Below are positions 42,860-54,615 of a stretch of 64,000 nucleotides of DNA, piece by piece. The notes beneath the pieces were generated by a model. It did not search any database. It worked only from the letters and a program-made list of their open reading frames with translations, and was not told the DNA's origin. The DNA is from Apoda limacodes (taxonomy: Eukaryota; Arthropoda; Insecta; Lepidoptera; Limacodidae). A program made the position numbers and the translations under genes. The stretch is from the NCBI GenBank assembly GCA_946406115.1, contig OX291553.1, forward strand, positions 4,531,001 through 4,595,000. Reading direction: 5' to 3'. Position 1 is the stretch's first letter. Each line of letters starts with the position of its first letter.

Positions 42860-43685
42860 TAGTGCGAGCCAGCTGTAGTTTAAGTTCCTGGACACAAAAC
42901 GGAATACTTTTGTGCTGATAAAGGATACTACAAAACTTTTAAAGTTTTTTTTTTTACAAAAAATAATGTATAATGCTATAATATCTCTCTTTCTCTCCTT
43001 TCACTCATCCTACGAGTCCTCGAGTTCTGCGTCGCAGCATAAATTTTTCATAAGCTGTATTACACACATTAGTCTTGTGACGATTGGTTTACCTTTCTGG
43101 TATTAAAAAAAAAAATCTTGTCTAATTAAAAATATTATCTGGACAAATAATAATGTATAGATTGTCTAAACCAAGATCTAACTACAGATCTTAAAATGAA
43201 AGGACTTGCAATTTTTCAGGAGTGTACAGCGAGCTCAGTTGAAAATGTAAAATATGCGGGTATTAGCATTAATATGGCGCTCGCCTTCCATTTGTCACCT
43301 TAGTGACGTCACATTACCGCGACAACCCTGAGGTGTCGACAGGCTGCGCCCTCGGAATGTGAATAAGTTCACATTGCTTTATTATTTACGTCTTTAATAT
43401 CTTTTTGTTTCATTTATATCATACATCGTCGTCCTTCCGTCTGTCTGCATGTCAGTAGTCACCATAAAGTCAGGTTGGAAACCAATTTGAGAAAACTTTT
43501 CAATCACACTAGCTTGGAAAATTTAAAAGTTTAGGTTTAAATCGTATGACGCACGTATTATACTACTTATCTTTATCCGAATGGACATTGGAAATATTAT
43601 CCTTAATATGTACGTGAAAAACAGTAAAATAGGTAAGTCTGACATCAAGAATCATATCTAAGGAGACTAAAGTTTTTTTTTATTT
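42860..43685. other. No gene recognised
   Basis: The frame 42912-43106 has no known motif. 43255-43350 is a GC-balanced patch (TGGCGCTCGCCTTCC, TGACGTCACATTACCGCGAC) without partners. Confidence 0.4.
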
Positions 43686-43691
43686 ATTTTA

Positions 43692-43808
43692 GCACCAACA
43701 CCAACACCAACAGCAACACCAACAGCAACAGCAACACCAGCACCAACACCAACACCAACACTAACACCAACACCAACACCAACACCAACACCAACACCAA
43801 CACCAACA
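43692..43808 (+). repeat. (CACCAA)n-type microsatellite
   Basis: About 19 units of ACCAAC/AGCAAC hexamers, with CAG-variant units in the first half and nearly pure CACCAA in the second half. No open coding frame of note runs through it. Confidence 0.95.
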
Positions 43809-43837
43809 ATACCAATACTAATTACTAATTTACTAAT

Positions 43838-44020
43838 AATATATAAAGCTGAAGAGTTTGTTTGAACGCGCTAATCGTAGGAACTATTGGTCCGATTTGA
43901 AAAATTCTTTAAGTTTTAGATAGCCCATTTATCGAGGAAGGCTATAGGCTATATATCATAACGCTAAGACCAATAGGAACGGAGCACCAATGAAGAATGT
44001 TTCAAAATCGGGAGTTTTTT
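43838..44020 (+). repeat. Dispersed repeat opening AAAGCTGAAGAGTTTGTTTG
   Basis: AACGCGCTAATCGTAGGAAC, TATTGGTCCGATTTGAAAAA, ATAGCCCATTTATCGAGGAA and GGCTATAGGCTATATATCAT are landmarks of a widespread lepidopteran non-coding repeat. Confidence 0.75.
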
Positions 44021-44479
44021 TTTCTTTTGAGAGCTTCCGCTGCGGGCACGGAAACGGTTGAAGTTTCGCAAAAATCAACATGTCTAAAAAAAAGTTCGGG
44101 ACAGCATATGTCTATCTTTTTTTATCTTTCACTATAACCCTTTTTATACTAAACAAATTTGTTCTAAAATAATGCATTATTTAGCAGGCATTATTAAGTG
44201 TAATTATTATTAAACACGATATTAATCCTTATCCAAGTAAATACGTTATTCATCACAAGTATTGAATTTAAAACTTAATTGCTCTTACATCATTCAATTT
44301 CTATGAATATCTTAGAAGATATCGCAGTTTTGAAATAACATCGCAGCAAAATAATGATTAAGTACTGCGCGCGCATTAATGATGTGCAAGGCTGGCGGAC
44401 AGTCATAAGAGGGAAGGGCGGACGTATTCTTTAAAAATATTTTCACCTTTAACGTAAAGTAAATTAAATACCGATTTAG

Positions 44480-44850
44480 ATGAAAATTGTTACGGAGAGA
44501 GTTTGAGTCCCGGAGAAGGACATAGGCTGATTCATCCCTGAAATTTAAAGTGTTCCCGCGACAATCACAACAATGTTTGTTATTCAAACCTGCCGCAACA
44601 GAGCATCTAATTGAGCTGAAATTTTGAACAGAGACAGTTGAAGATACGGTGAACTACTTTTTATACCGGAAATTTCAAAAGTCTCCGCGGGAGCAACTAT
44701 AACCAAATTCTACGAACGAACCGCAGCTGCAGATATAGCTTGCTGTAACAAACTTCTTTAATATAATCAAGGCGGTTTTAAGTTTGGCGGAAAAATCCCT
44801 CGCTGATAACCAAATTAAGGGCGGGCGGAGTTGCTGGTAAAAGCTAGTAC
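44480..44850 (-). repeat. Helitron-like (Lep1-type) repeat, minus orientation
   Basis: In reverse complement it starts ACTAGCTTTTACCAGCAACT and CCGCCCGCCCTTAATTTGGT, runs through AAGCTATATCTGCAGCTGCG and ATAAAAAGTAGTTCACCGTA, and reaches TTCAGCTCAATTAGATGC. A related GAGTTTGAGTCCCGGAGAAG GACATAGG block is at 44502 (compare 63967). The minus-strand frame 44312-44587 is not a gene. Confidence 0.7.
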
Positions 44851-44854
44851 TTGA

Positions 44855-46490
44855 TACAATTTAAAAAAAAATACATGTTTTTTATCTTGTCATATAGTTC
44901 TTGTATAGTTTGTCGGCAGCTGTTCTCGTTACATAAGCTATAAAAGCTATGTAAGTTACATGTTACATACTAATATAATAATCTATATAAGTTGTATGAA
45001 TACTAAATTTAAAAATTTTAAAATATAAATTTAATCTTAAATTCCACGTACATTTTATAAATATTATTAAACCAATATATAGCACAAATTTAAAGATACC
45101 TATTATATATATTTATTGCAAAAACTTATTACTTTTTTTATTATAAAACCTCGATCAACTATTTTTAATTGATACATAATGATTGTATGGAATGGACTGA
45201 GCTCTAAGTTTAGTCAAAAATATACGACACGACAAAATCTGTACAAAAAAAGGGTCGATAAAGCCCAAAGACATTTAAAGCTTAAGTGGGATTAGACAAA
45301 CCATATACATACTATGGTTTGCCTATTCTAAACTATTGATCATAATATAAACTATTTAACTAGCAGGTTCTAGAGTGGAGACTGTGATCCAGAAAAATTG
45401 TTAACAATGGGGTCCCACTATTTAGAGATACGAAAAAATGGGAGCAGCTTACTCACGTTCGTATGGAAAAAGATGTATGTCGTTAATAATAATGTTACAT
45501 AAAACTGGATGAAAATAATTTATTCATAACAAATCTTAAGCATCATATTTGAACAATATATCAACTACTTGTTACTACAGAAACGCAGCAACAATAAGCA
45601 TTGTTAATATGAAACATAGGTTTGAAACTTTACCTACAATGTATCAGGAAATAAAACAGTTTCATTGTACATGTACGTACAGTGAGTCTATGAGAAATGT
45701 TATATTTATAAAATTTAATTGCTTTTTACAAAAATATTTTAACTGTAGTAGAATTAATTGAATGAATGAAGATGAAACATTGTGATAGCGATGCAAGTTA
45801 TTTTAGTACACCCTAGTAATTCATAAAGTGATATGACAAATTAATCCTGCACTCAACAAAATGAAATAACCGGTGCTGAAACGTTTGCTGCATATTGGTT
45901 TCGCTTAAAGTGCTTCTAGTAAGTAGGTTTTTTTGAATCCACTTAATATTTAGTGTGTTTGTATATATAAAAGATATGAATATAATTATCAGACTGACTG
46001 AACATATTGAAAATAATAAGTTGTGTTTTTATCGCCTTTTATCATAAACTTGAGAAAGTACTAATTTTTTGCTTATTACAAGTATTAGAATAGTAATTTA
46101 TCGATGTTTTAAAATTACAAACCAATGTTAAATATATTTTATTTTTCAGCTCATAACAATTAAACTTCCTCCTAATATTTCTGTAATTTGAACAATTTTT
46201 ACTAAAGCTACCTTTTGAATTAGCTTCATAAATATGTAAGTACCTCATATATTTTCAAATTACTTAAGCAGTAATGTGCTGACTCAACTGCAACGTAAAA
46301 ATAATATGTTCCTTATTATATTACTTTACCTACTGTAGTAATTAAATAATTAAAATAATATTGTTTTTGTATATTACACACTGCGCCATATGGTTTCAAA
46401 TTAAGCGAAGCTTGTACTACGGATACCAGAAACCAGATACAAATACACACATTTTTTTATAAATAAATACATATAATAGATAGAAAACGC
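44855..46490. other. No gene recognised
   Basis: AT-rich DNA. A short inverted pair GACAAACCATA.TACATACTATGGTTTGCC lies at 45296-45330. The frames at 45549-45761 and 46042-46248 have no known motif. Confidence 0.45.
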
Positions 46491-46580
46491 CCAGTCTCAA
46501 GACAAACACAAATGTTCATCACATAAATGTTTGTCGTGTGATGAAATGGAACCCACATCCCTCGATTCAGCACTCCTTAT
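46490..46580 (-). mobile_element. Eroded tRNA-derived SINE
   Basis: GTGATGAAATGGAACCCACA and TCCCTCGATTCAGCACTCC resemble the minus-strand SINE at 14262-14300 (GTGGGAATCGAACCCATGAC CCTCAATTCAGCAGTC, written as two pieces). The B box is degraded. Confidence 0.5.
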
Positions 46581-46604
46581 AAACCAAATAATAAATCCTC
46601 TCAG

Positions 46605-46690
46605 CAAATAATATAACTTTCTTTAAAAAACTTTTACAATATGAAACAATGATCAATTTCAAGTGAATACTGTTTTCTATATGCTCAATT
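46605..46690 (+). repeat. Repeat U, pair with 47828-47925
   Basis: TCAGCAAATAATATAACTTT, AACTTTTACAATATGAAACA and ATGATCAATTTCAAGTGAAT recur at 47834-47905 with few differences. Confidence 0.85.
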
Positions 46691-46702
46691 TTTATCGTTT
46701 AC

Positions 46703-46965
46703 TAGCTGGTTTCCGGCGGTGTTACCCGCGTAATCTAACTTTTCCCGTCATACCAAACCTGTACCGAGCAGACTTTGTTTTCCTTTGTTGAAACGAGTAG
46801 CGCGCTACCTATTGACAAAGAGTTGCACTAATTCAGAAACCTTCCCAGTAGTGTTCACATCAAAATACCAAAATTGTATTACAATCGGATTAATGGTTTT
46901 AGTGGTAACCAGTGTTTTTCCGTCCCTAAAAACTTTGTCCTGACAATTCAATAGAAAAATACATA
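46703..46965 (+). repeat. ACTAGCTGGTTTCC... dispersed repeat
   Basis: ACTAGCTGGTTTCCGGCGGT, GTTACCCGCGTAATCTAAC and TGGTTTTAGTGGTAACCAG look like a diverged member of the lepidopteran repeats that start at ACTAG and carry a CCCGCG segment. Only one copy is present. Confidence 0.5.
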
Positions 46966-47026
46966 TAAATCAGCAACAGATGTTGGCGTGTCGATGAAAT
47001 ATTTATTTATTAAATTCAGCTATAGT

Positions 47027-47190
47027 TTGTCAAACCCACTGCGGATAGAGCATATTGACAATAACTCAAGTTAACTCTCGCTGACGCTGCTAAATCCAAG
47101 TCTGAGCGCGTTCAAAACACCTTTTTCGCGTGAGAAGTTTTATTGTTCTTATTACTTCCACTTGATAAACTTGAATCCTTTCAGAAAATA
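47027..47190 (+). repeat. Repeat V, copy 1
   Basis: TATTGACAATAACTCAAGTT, CTCTCGCTGACGCTGCTAAA, GTCTGAGCGCGTTCAAAACA and GATAAACTTGAATCCTTTCAG recur at 47668-47838 with substitutions only. Confidence 0.88.
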
Positions 47191-47667
47191 ATTGACAATT
47201 CAATATTTTCTTTTTCATTATTTTTATTTCTCATATTTCATTATTCTATTGATTAATGAAGTAAATATTAACTAGACACGCGGCAGCGTGTCCAGCCAAG
47301 TTCAAAGACTAAGCAACTAGTTACACAGCTAATATTGCACGAACCATTTCGAGCCACTTTTGACCTCTTGACAACTCGAAACTTATTTAACCTACATAAA
47401 TTAAATTTGGCACAGTTATTAAAGGCCCTTAGCTTATCTAGAATACAGTTCATACAGTTATGTATATATTAATAAACGTTTAAAAACCGACATTTTTATA
47501 AATTTATTTAAAAATGTTGCATGTTCTTGTAACTACAATTTTAGGATCTCTACACAGAATTTGGCACCCATATAGATCTCAATTGTGAATCGACAATGAC
47601 GCATATTCGTAAAATTGAACTTTAGCTCTCATTCCACATTTAAGATTTTGATGATATTTTATTTAGT

Positions 47668-47838
47668 TCAGCTATGGTTTGTCAATCCCACTGTGAGTTG
47701 AGCATATTGACAATAACTCAAGTTCGCTCTCGCTGACGCCGCTAAATCCACGTCTGAGCGCGTTCAATACACTTTTTTCGCGCGAGTAGTTTTATTGTTC
47801 TTATTACTTACACTCGATAAACTTGAATCCCTTTCAGC
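47668..47838 (+). repeat. Repeat V, copy 2
   Basis: Second copy, 640 bp downstream in the same orientation. It runs directly into repeat U (47828 on), whereas copy 1 ends at TTTCAGAAAATAATTGAC. Confidence 0.88.
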
Positions 47839-47925
47839 AAATAATATGACTTTCTACAGAAAACTTTTACAATATGAAACAATGATCAGTTTCAAGTGAA
47901 TACCATTTCTTATTTGCTTTTCTTA
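47828..47925 (+). repeat. Repeat U, second copy
   Basis: Partner of 46605-46690. Confidence 0.85.
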
Positions 47926-47956
47926 GAGAATATAAAAAAATATTGCATTATTAAGA

Positions 47957-48045
47957 TTAAGTGTTTTATTTTATTTTGTTATTGAAAATTACAATTTAAA
48001 AACTTCGAAAGTGGTAAATGAAATTTAGTGAATTTGTAATAGTTT
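47957..48045 (+). repeat. Repeat W, pair with 49676-49765
   Basis: GATTAAGTGTTTTATTTTAT, TTTGTTATTGAAAATTACAA and GAAATTTAGTGAATTTGTAA recur in order 1.7 kb downstream, in the same orientation. Confidence 0.85.
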
Positions 48046-48384
48046 TAATATAATAAAAATTATAACTACTATCTTATTTATTTAATTTACCTATAACTAC
48101 AGTAATATTTTAATACAATCAAGAAATTAACGGCTTATTAGTATTAATGTTAGTAATTATTATTTACAAGGATAAAAATTGATATTTAAAATATTTTTGA
48201 AAATGAGTTATTTCATACAGCCATATATTTAAAAATATTTTTTGTTTTCACAGGATAAGTATTTTAGTTAGTTAAATTCTAAAATAATAAAAATTTAAAT
48301 TATTAACTCAGAAAATGAAGATTTATTTCAATTTATGAGAAGAGAAGTAAAAGAATTAAAAGATAAATTATATTAATTACATAA

Positions 48385-48597
48385 TATATATTTGAAATCT
48401 ACGTGGCTCAATTGGCCAAAATATGCGACACTCTAACTTTTGATAGATTACGACGCGAGGGAAATCATTCATTGTGTCACGTTTATGACGTCTCATGGGA
48501 AAAGTTATTGACGACGCCAAATGTCATTCCCGATTTATATCCTTATTTGAACGAGCGAGAATTTATTGCTGTCTTTTACAATCAAAATGAATAAAAA
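48385..48597 (+). CDS. Orphan open frame, unidentified
   Basis: The open frame begins after a TAA at 48382 and runs to TAA at 48595-48597, about 70 codons. It has no ATG; a GTG lies at 48403. Recognisable stretches are KICDTLTFDRLRREGNHSL, CHVYDVSWEKLL and PDLYPYLNEREFIAVFYNQ. It stands out from the surrounding AT-rich DNA by balanced codon use and a varied, globular-looking composition (W, C, H, several acidic residues). There is no acceptor-like polypyrimidine-AG just upstream. I do not recognise the family. It may be the 3' end of a captured or decayed gene, or a mobile-element fragment. A chance frame is also possible. Confidence 0.35.
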
Positions 48598-48599
48598 CT

Positions 48600-49190
48600 T
48601 TTTTCTTTAAGTACCTACATCTCTTTTGTACACGAAATTGCATTAGAGGTTCATGACAGGTGCCAAAAGATCTAATGTTATTAGTAAGTTTGTAGTAATT
48701 ATATATTTAAAATTAAATATGCTAATTTGCTTATTTAAAAAATATGTATAATTGAGTAGCTTCATGAACTTATTTATTTTCTTAAGGATTGTAGTAAATA
48801 ATAACAATAATGTAGAAATGTTACACGCAATACACCTCAATTGGCATGCAGTAGTTTTATTAATAATTTGATTAAAGTTTTATTAAGTATACTAAATTAT
48901 TGCTGGGTTACTTACTGATTAACTACAAAGTGTGTGTTTAAATAATATTAGCTAAGTACGTAATCTGCAACTAAAAAAATTATAAATATATTGATACAAA
49001 ATTATAAATATATAAATAAGCTGAAAATAGCCAAAAGTAGGTATATATACATCAAACGGTTCCGTCATAGAAAATCAAAAGTAGCTTCGTCTTTCGTACG
49101 TTGTTATAACAATATAACAAATATTTCTGGAAATTACACACAACTCCACCCCATCCCAAACTAAATAAAACTTAAACTATGGATACGAAA
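48600..49190. other. No gene recognised; AT-rich
   Basis: Very AT-rich. The frame 48643-48840 on the minus strand is spurious-looking. Confidence 0.5.
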
Positions 49191-49194
49191 ACTT

Positions 49195-49310
49195 ATATCC
49201 TTTTTATTCTAAATGCATACATGTTACACATATAAAAACTGAAACTCAATGTGTGTCCTGTGCGGAAATCGAACTCGCACCCTGCAGATCCACAGGCACT
49301 CTTGTATAAA
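49195..49310 (-). mobile_element. tRNA-derived SINE, partial
   Basis: GTCCTGTGCGGAAATCGAAC then TCGCACCCTGCAGATCCACAG gives, in reverse complement, the B-box-like GAGTTCGATTTCC, preceded by a CTGTGGATCTGCAGGGTGC arm. The body runs towards TATGTGTAACATGTATGCAT. The A-box end is eroded. Confidence 0.6.
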
Positions 49311-49675
49311 ATAATGTATTTGGAATGAATTCTACGTAGAAAATGGAAAACGAATGTAACGAATTACATTTTTGAATTTTGTGAACAATTTATTTTTTGG
49401 TGAAGCTATCATAATACTGGACTAAAATTTTTGTTTTGTGATGATCATTTATATCAGGACAAATTACAGCATAACAAGTTTATACAAAGTTTAAAAATAT
49501 AAATATAGGCCAAACTAGAACAATATTCCAAAGAGGTAATCCAAAACTTCAAAGGACCTGTCGAGTGAACTTGTATCAATTAGCAGTGTAGAATTTATTT
49601 CTATTAACTTTAGTCTCACTCTGCGTATTTTTCAGACTTTTAAGTTAGTTGGCTACTACAAGAGATAAATAGCTT

Positions 49676-49765
49676 AAGATTAAGTGTTTTATTTTATTTT
49701 GTTAATCAAAATCACAACTTAAAAACTTCTAAAGTAGTAAGTGAAATTTAGTGAATTTGTAATTT
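49676..49765 (+). repeat. Repeat W, second copy
   Basis: Partner of 47957-48045. Confidence 0.85.
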
Positions 49766-51140
49766 AGCTAATAAATTATTAAGCTTTGTTAGCTTTTTCA
49801 TTTTCATTATAAAGACAAATTCATATATATATAAATGCAAGTCTCTTTGTTATTCCTTTAAATCAGAACAGACTTCCACTAATTTATTTTTTGCACAGGA
49901 ACGCCGCGAGTCATAGTGTTTTTCATCATGCTATTTATCTAATATAATATTTTATTAAGACGTCCACCTTTATAGAGACCTTTAACAGACCTGTAACCCA
50001 AGCGACACTCAAAAAACTGGCCTGGCACGATTTATGGGAGATTAAGTTATAATAAAAAGAAAATTTTATTATATTATAAACTAAAGAAAATTCAGTTAAT
50101 TAATCTTTAGTATAATTACAAATAAAATAAATAAGGTGTTTTACTTATAAAAAACACAATATTACTAGATTTATTAGTCACATTACTAATAAATCTTATT
50201 TGGCATTTGATAACAACTAATAAAAAAACACTTGTATTGAAACCAATAATAGAATTAGTAATTATTAAAAATGACTTGCTTGAAATGCATTCAGAATCCT
50301 ATTTCCACTTCTATGCATTCTTTTTCTATTGATTATGAACACTTGAGTTGATTTCGATTTGATTAGGACTTCATCGATGTAAAAAGAGATACAACTCTGC
50401 GTTCTACTTCGATAATTCACTTTGCAACTTAATCTTGTTACGACAGTCGTCAGCCAGGCGTCTAGTAGGCGATGCAATCTTAACCAAACGTAAGCTGACA
50501 TCGCAAGTGGCAGCACCATCTATTCTTTTCATCCACAAAAGTACTAGTATTAGCTTAGTCCCAGAACTTACCAACGGGTAAGTTAAATTTGTTTGCTATA
50601 TTTTGCCAAGTGAAACGACGTAACTCAATGTAGGAACATAATCAAAAACTGATTACGCTGCAAGCTGCAACGAACGTTCGCCTTGTTTTACCAATATTTT
50701 GTCAAAGTTTGTTTTCTTTAGCCAATAAAACTTTACAACAAGCTACTTTATATTCAGTTAAGTTTCAGCAAAAATTGGCAATATTTTTCCACTTAGCCCA
50801 GTTAAGCCCAAAGTACTAAAGAATATGAGATATTTTCCACCTGAATCACGTTGGAAACTAGATCAGCAAATATAACTTATTTCTTTATGACGTGGAACTA
50901 CTAATTGATTGCACAAGTATAACTAAACAAGAATAACTTTAATACCTAAACAAATTAAATAGATTAAAATATATTCTAAACAAAAATAAATAATACTAGC
51001 AATACCCTAAAAACTACTAAAAATTATAACCTAAAAAATAATAAAAAAAATCTTTTAACTTAATTACCCCTAATTGCCTAAAAATGTTTGGTTTGTACCC
51101 GGTTCAAACATTTCAAAAATGCTTGCGGCGTTACCGCGTT
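49766..51140. other. No gene recognised
   Basis: AT-rich DNA. The minus-strand frame 50265-50519 (84 codons) has no known domain. 50340-50520 is more GC-balanced and may be an old element piece. 50930-51090 is A-rich. Confidence 0.4.
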
Positions 51141-51143
51141 GGA

Positions 51144-51660
51144 TAGCTGCAGATATACGTTGAACCAAGTACAGTAGGCGACACATCGAGCTACCCACGA
51201 AAACATAACTATAACTACAGCGTTTCGCTATAGATAAATAGTAGTAGTAGTAGTGTAGTATAGAGACTGAACATAGCTGCGTCTGCGAACATATCTATAG
51301 GTATACGTATACTACAAACATGAATGAAAGCCGGCGTGGCGCGGGGCGGCGGATTAAGTACCGAGTTCAATCAACCTTTTTGCATGCCACTTTGGAATCA
51401 TAGGAAAGAAAAGTTGGAACTCAATAATAATTTTATATTTATTCATAATTTACGGTTGCGACGCGATGCAGTGGGGATACTACGTAAGAGAGCAGCCAGT
51501 GTGAGACGAAATAATGAATTACAACTATCTCTCTTTCACGACTTTTTCGCTGCCTTGGGTTCAAAGTTCAATAAGGTTAGATTGATGTGTCGCCTTCTGT
51601 ACATACTAGACTTTGCATCATTGCCTCTTTCTTTCATGCATGAATGAAATGAAAGAAAGA
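51144..51660 (+). other. CpG-rich patch with an unidentified open frame
   Basis: A frame 51324-51647 (107 codons) reads RRGG/ARGGG at its start, then LRLRRDAVGILRKRAASVRR and LFHDFFAALGSKF. I do not recognise it. The start (GGCGTGGCGCGGGGCGGCGG at 51333) is extremely GC-rich against the flanks. A short TAGTAG microsatellite is at 51237-51252, and a GAATGAAATGAAAGAAAG stretch at 51640 forms an inverted pair with CTTTCTTTCATGCATG just before it. Coding status is doubtful. Confidence 0.3.
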
Positions 51661-51743
51661 TTTGCTTAAATTTTTAACAAAAAACTCTCAACCGCGATTG
51701 GCACAAAGTCATATATTGTTTTAAGGTTCACCTATTTGGTGTG

Positions 51744-52105
51744 ATTTTATTTGACTGCATATTTTGCCGCACAAACAGAAAAGCGAGTAGTTTGAGCGTG
51801 GTAAGAGGTGTAGAGATTAGCCGACACCATAGCTTGGCGCACAATATCATTAATGGCGTGATGTCGCGGAAAACTACCAGCACATCGCCTACAACTCAGT
51901 CCATGATGTTCGTTTCCTTCAACCATAGCCCCACAAATGCATCGATGGGGTTCGCATACCAGACATCCCAACCTTAGTGCAGCACCAGCTCTAATGGAGT
52001 AATTGTCTTATAACGTCCCTGACTGTGGTAATGGTAATGCATGTAACCAGGGCCCTGATTCCGGTTCGGCAACAGCCTTTAGTCGAGCCATTTCCACCCC
52101 TGATG
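51744..52105 (-). pseudogene. Retroelement ORF fragment with a Cys/His-rich domain
   Basis: The minus strand reads MARLKAVAEPESGPWLHALP then LPQSGTL, a stop, then DNYSIRAGAALRLGCLVCEP and HRCICGAMVE, then HHGLSCRRCAGSFPRHHAIN and DIVRQAMVSA. The C-x2-C...H-x-C-x-C...H-G-L-x-C-x-x-x-x-G-x-x-x-R-H-x-x-I/L-N-D/E-x-x-x-x-A layout is a segment I remember from the region after the reverse transcriptase in large invertebrate retroelement polyproteins. The usual next block, with a PDG...WDAT motif, is missing: the sequence diverges after SANLYTS. One stop (near 52011) breaks the frame. Confidence 0.62.
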
Positions 52106-52109
52106 TTCC

Positions 52110-52775
52110 CTGTAATAAAACTTCGAATATCTTTGTATTATTTTTAAGCTATAGCATGTGATTACTTTTAATTTTAGTAGGTATGTATTTTTTATTCTTT
52201 CTATTTATATAACTTATGATCCTTTGTATCACCTTCTTCTTCGTGTCAATATTATCTTACTAAAAAGTTTCCTGATAGAGAACACTATTTAGCGATAAGA
52301 TTATCTAGCCGTTATTTTCTTGCTTTATTATTTTTTGTGTATTTTTGTGATTATTTTTTGTGTATTTTGTGATTATTTTTTGTGTATTGTAAAATTTGCA
52401 AAGAAACTAAAAAAAATTAGGTATGTATTTGTAGAATACGCCATTTTCAGCACTAAAAAGGGTGACACAAATAAAATATATCAGATCATTAATTTACACT
52501 GAGTAGATTAACATTGGCACTTTACTATTTAAATAATAACGAAGGCACTTTATATTGTCTAGAAGTATCAGAAGATTTTTAAAAAGGATGACTTTGTAGA
52601 TTCTAAAACAACAGAACATTTTACTTTTCTGAAATAATAAAATTAACAATGCCTTTTCCAATTGGAAATAACAAACGCAAAGCGTGGCGTGTCCATGTGA
52701 GACAACAACAAATTCGTTTTTGATTAATGAATGCAGGTTCGTGGAGTTAACAACAAATATATTGTGTAGGTAAAT
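52110..52775. other. No gene recognised
   Basis: A local triple repeat of TTTTTGTGTATTTTGTGATTA-like words (TTTTGTGTATT) lies at 52330-52390. Otherwise AT-rich DNA. Confidence 0.5.
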
Positions 52776-52789
52776 ATGTAAATGGTATC

Positions 52790-53100
52790 ACTGCTCTGTC
52801 ATCTTTTCATATGTTGAGTTTAATGGTTTTGATCAATGATGTATGTCAGTATGTCTATCTTTACGCATTTAATCCCCAGAAGTTGCAAGTGGCTGAATAC
52901 ACACCTGTAACATGAACGACGTGGAACGGGCTGATGTAAAATAAATTGTTGTATCATTAAAGTCAGCATTCATACAAAAACTATATGTCTGCCAAATTTC
53001 AGCTTTGCAGCTCCTCTCGTACAGAAAGAGTCTGGATAGTCCACATGGACAGAGATTACGATTGTTCGGATAAATATTGTTACCAGGAACATAGAACACT
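52790..53100. repeat. Possible eroded dispersed repeat
   Basis: ATATGTCTGCCAAATTTCAG, CTTTGCAGCTCCTCTCGTAC and ACATGGACAGAGATTACG resemble phrases common in lepidopteran repeats. No second copy in the window. Confidence 0.35.
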
Positions 53101-53104
53101 TATA

Positions 53105-54135
53105 ACAATGCCATTTTATTGGTTAGGAAAATCGTATGCAATTTAAGGAGCATTTTGTAAATATTAATACACCTAAAATAAAGGCGTCTCCATAATCCGC
53201 ATAACCAGGTTACTGTTCACGACATGCATAAGAACATTTTCTATTGATACAACAGTAAATAACTAAGTCAAAAGATATTAAGAATAGAAAAATCCAGCAG
53301 TATCAAAACTATAAGCAAACATCTTGATTCCATTACCCATAAAAAATTCATATATACCTAAGTGCCGAGAGTAAAAATGGAGAAGGCTGAAGTTTTAATA
53401 TTTGCAACGTTAAAATGCAAATGTGGTATTAAATCCTTTGCATTTTAAAAATAAAAGTTTTTAACTTCGAATCTTTTTGAGTTAGACGAACTTGCTTTTG
53501 AACTATTTAATTTTGATGTTAAAACAGATTTAATAAATTTCAGAACGAAAAGATATACATAGTTATAGTTTATATTTTATCGATTATATACGTCAGTTAA
53601 TTTCTATTCATATTTTATCTAATATTTTGTTAATATGCATGAAAAAAGATTAAAAAGTATTAAACCGACTTCGAAACCCTACTAAAAAGTAAAAATAAAA
53701 CATTTAAAGATTAAGCACTTTATGTTTGTGAAGCTAAGTGCTTTCTTGTCTTTAAATTGGAATGCCAAATACTTGCAGTAAAGATAGGAAACATTTTATT
53801 ATTGGTATCCGACTTCCAAGAGACAAAAAAAAACTTAATGTTTCATCTCCGTGAGAAAATTTATATTTTACTATTTAGTGTGGTTATAAATTAGGAGCAT
53901 TTTTTTTTTATTTGAAGTTAGACGCAGGTTATGGAAAAAATATTAAAATAAGCTCACATTCGGAAAAGACATCGCGTAAAATACACACTAAAAAAAATTT
54001 TAAAAAATTACACCCCAGATAATGGAGTACGGGTACAAATAGGTATCTTTCAGAATTGAATAGGATTTAAGTTAGCATTCTCTGTGTTTTATGATTACTT
54101 AAATGTGATTAGAAATTATTCGAAAGTGTTTATTT
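53105..54135. other. No gene recognised
   Basis: AT-rich. 53355-53480 resembles 59470-59560 (AAATTTTTAATATTT... / GTTAAAATGCAAAT.TGG.ATTAAA...TTTGCATTTTAAA), a weak repeat pair containing ATGCAAAT and GTTTTTAACT words. Confidence 0.4.
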
Positions 54136-54138
54136 AAG

Positions 54139-54615
54139 ACTAGCTTCTGCCAGCGGCTTCGCCCGCCCTAAATTTCATTATCGGCGTAGGTTCTTACGGC
54201 AACTCTTCAATTATAGAAAAAAAATAAACAATCAAATCTTTCCTCTTTAATGGCATAATAAATTCTGAAACCATGGAAATTCACATACATAATTTCAACC
54301 CAATCGGTCAAGCCGTTAAGTAGTAGTAGCAGCGCCACCTCACATGTCCAATTTTATTTTTAAATCGTCCCAAAAACCATCGAAATAACCATATTAAATT
54401 TCAACCCAATCGGTTTAGCCGTTTAGAAGTTATGTGAAAAGATAAGTACGGAAGGACAATTCTTACTACCCGTTGTCCTTTTACCCGTAAAAAGTAGCCT
54501 ATGTCCATCAACTTCTAATGGTAAAAGAATTTTTTAAATCAGTCCAGTAGTTTCGGAGCCTATTCAATACAAACAAACAAACAAACAATCAAATCTTTCC
54601 TCTTTATAGTATTAG
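54139..54615 (+). mobile_element. Helitron-like (Lep1-type) non-autonomous element, near complete
   Basis: It opens ACTAGCTTCTGCCAGCGGCT and TCGCCCGCCCTAAATTTCAT. TTCAACCCAATCGGT..AGCCGTT occurs twice inside (54293 and 54402). GTAGCCTATGTCCATCAACT, CAAACAAACAAACAATCAAA and TCTTTCCTCTTTATAGTATT AG close it. These ends are those I associate with Lep1-type Helitron-like repeats. No protein is encoded. Confidence 0.75.
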
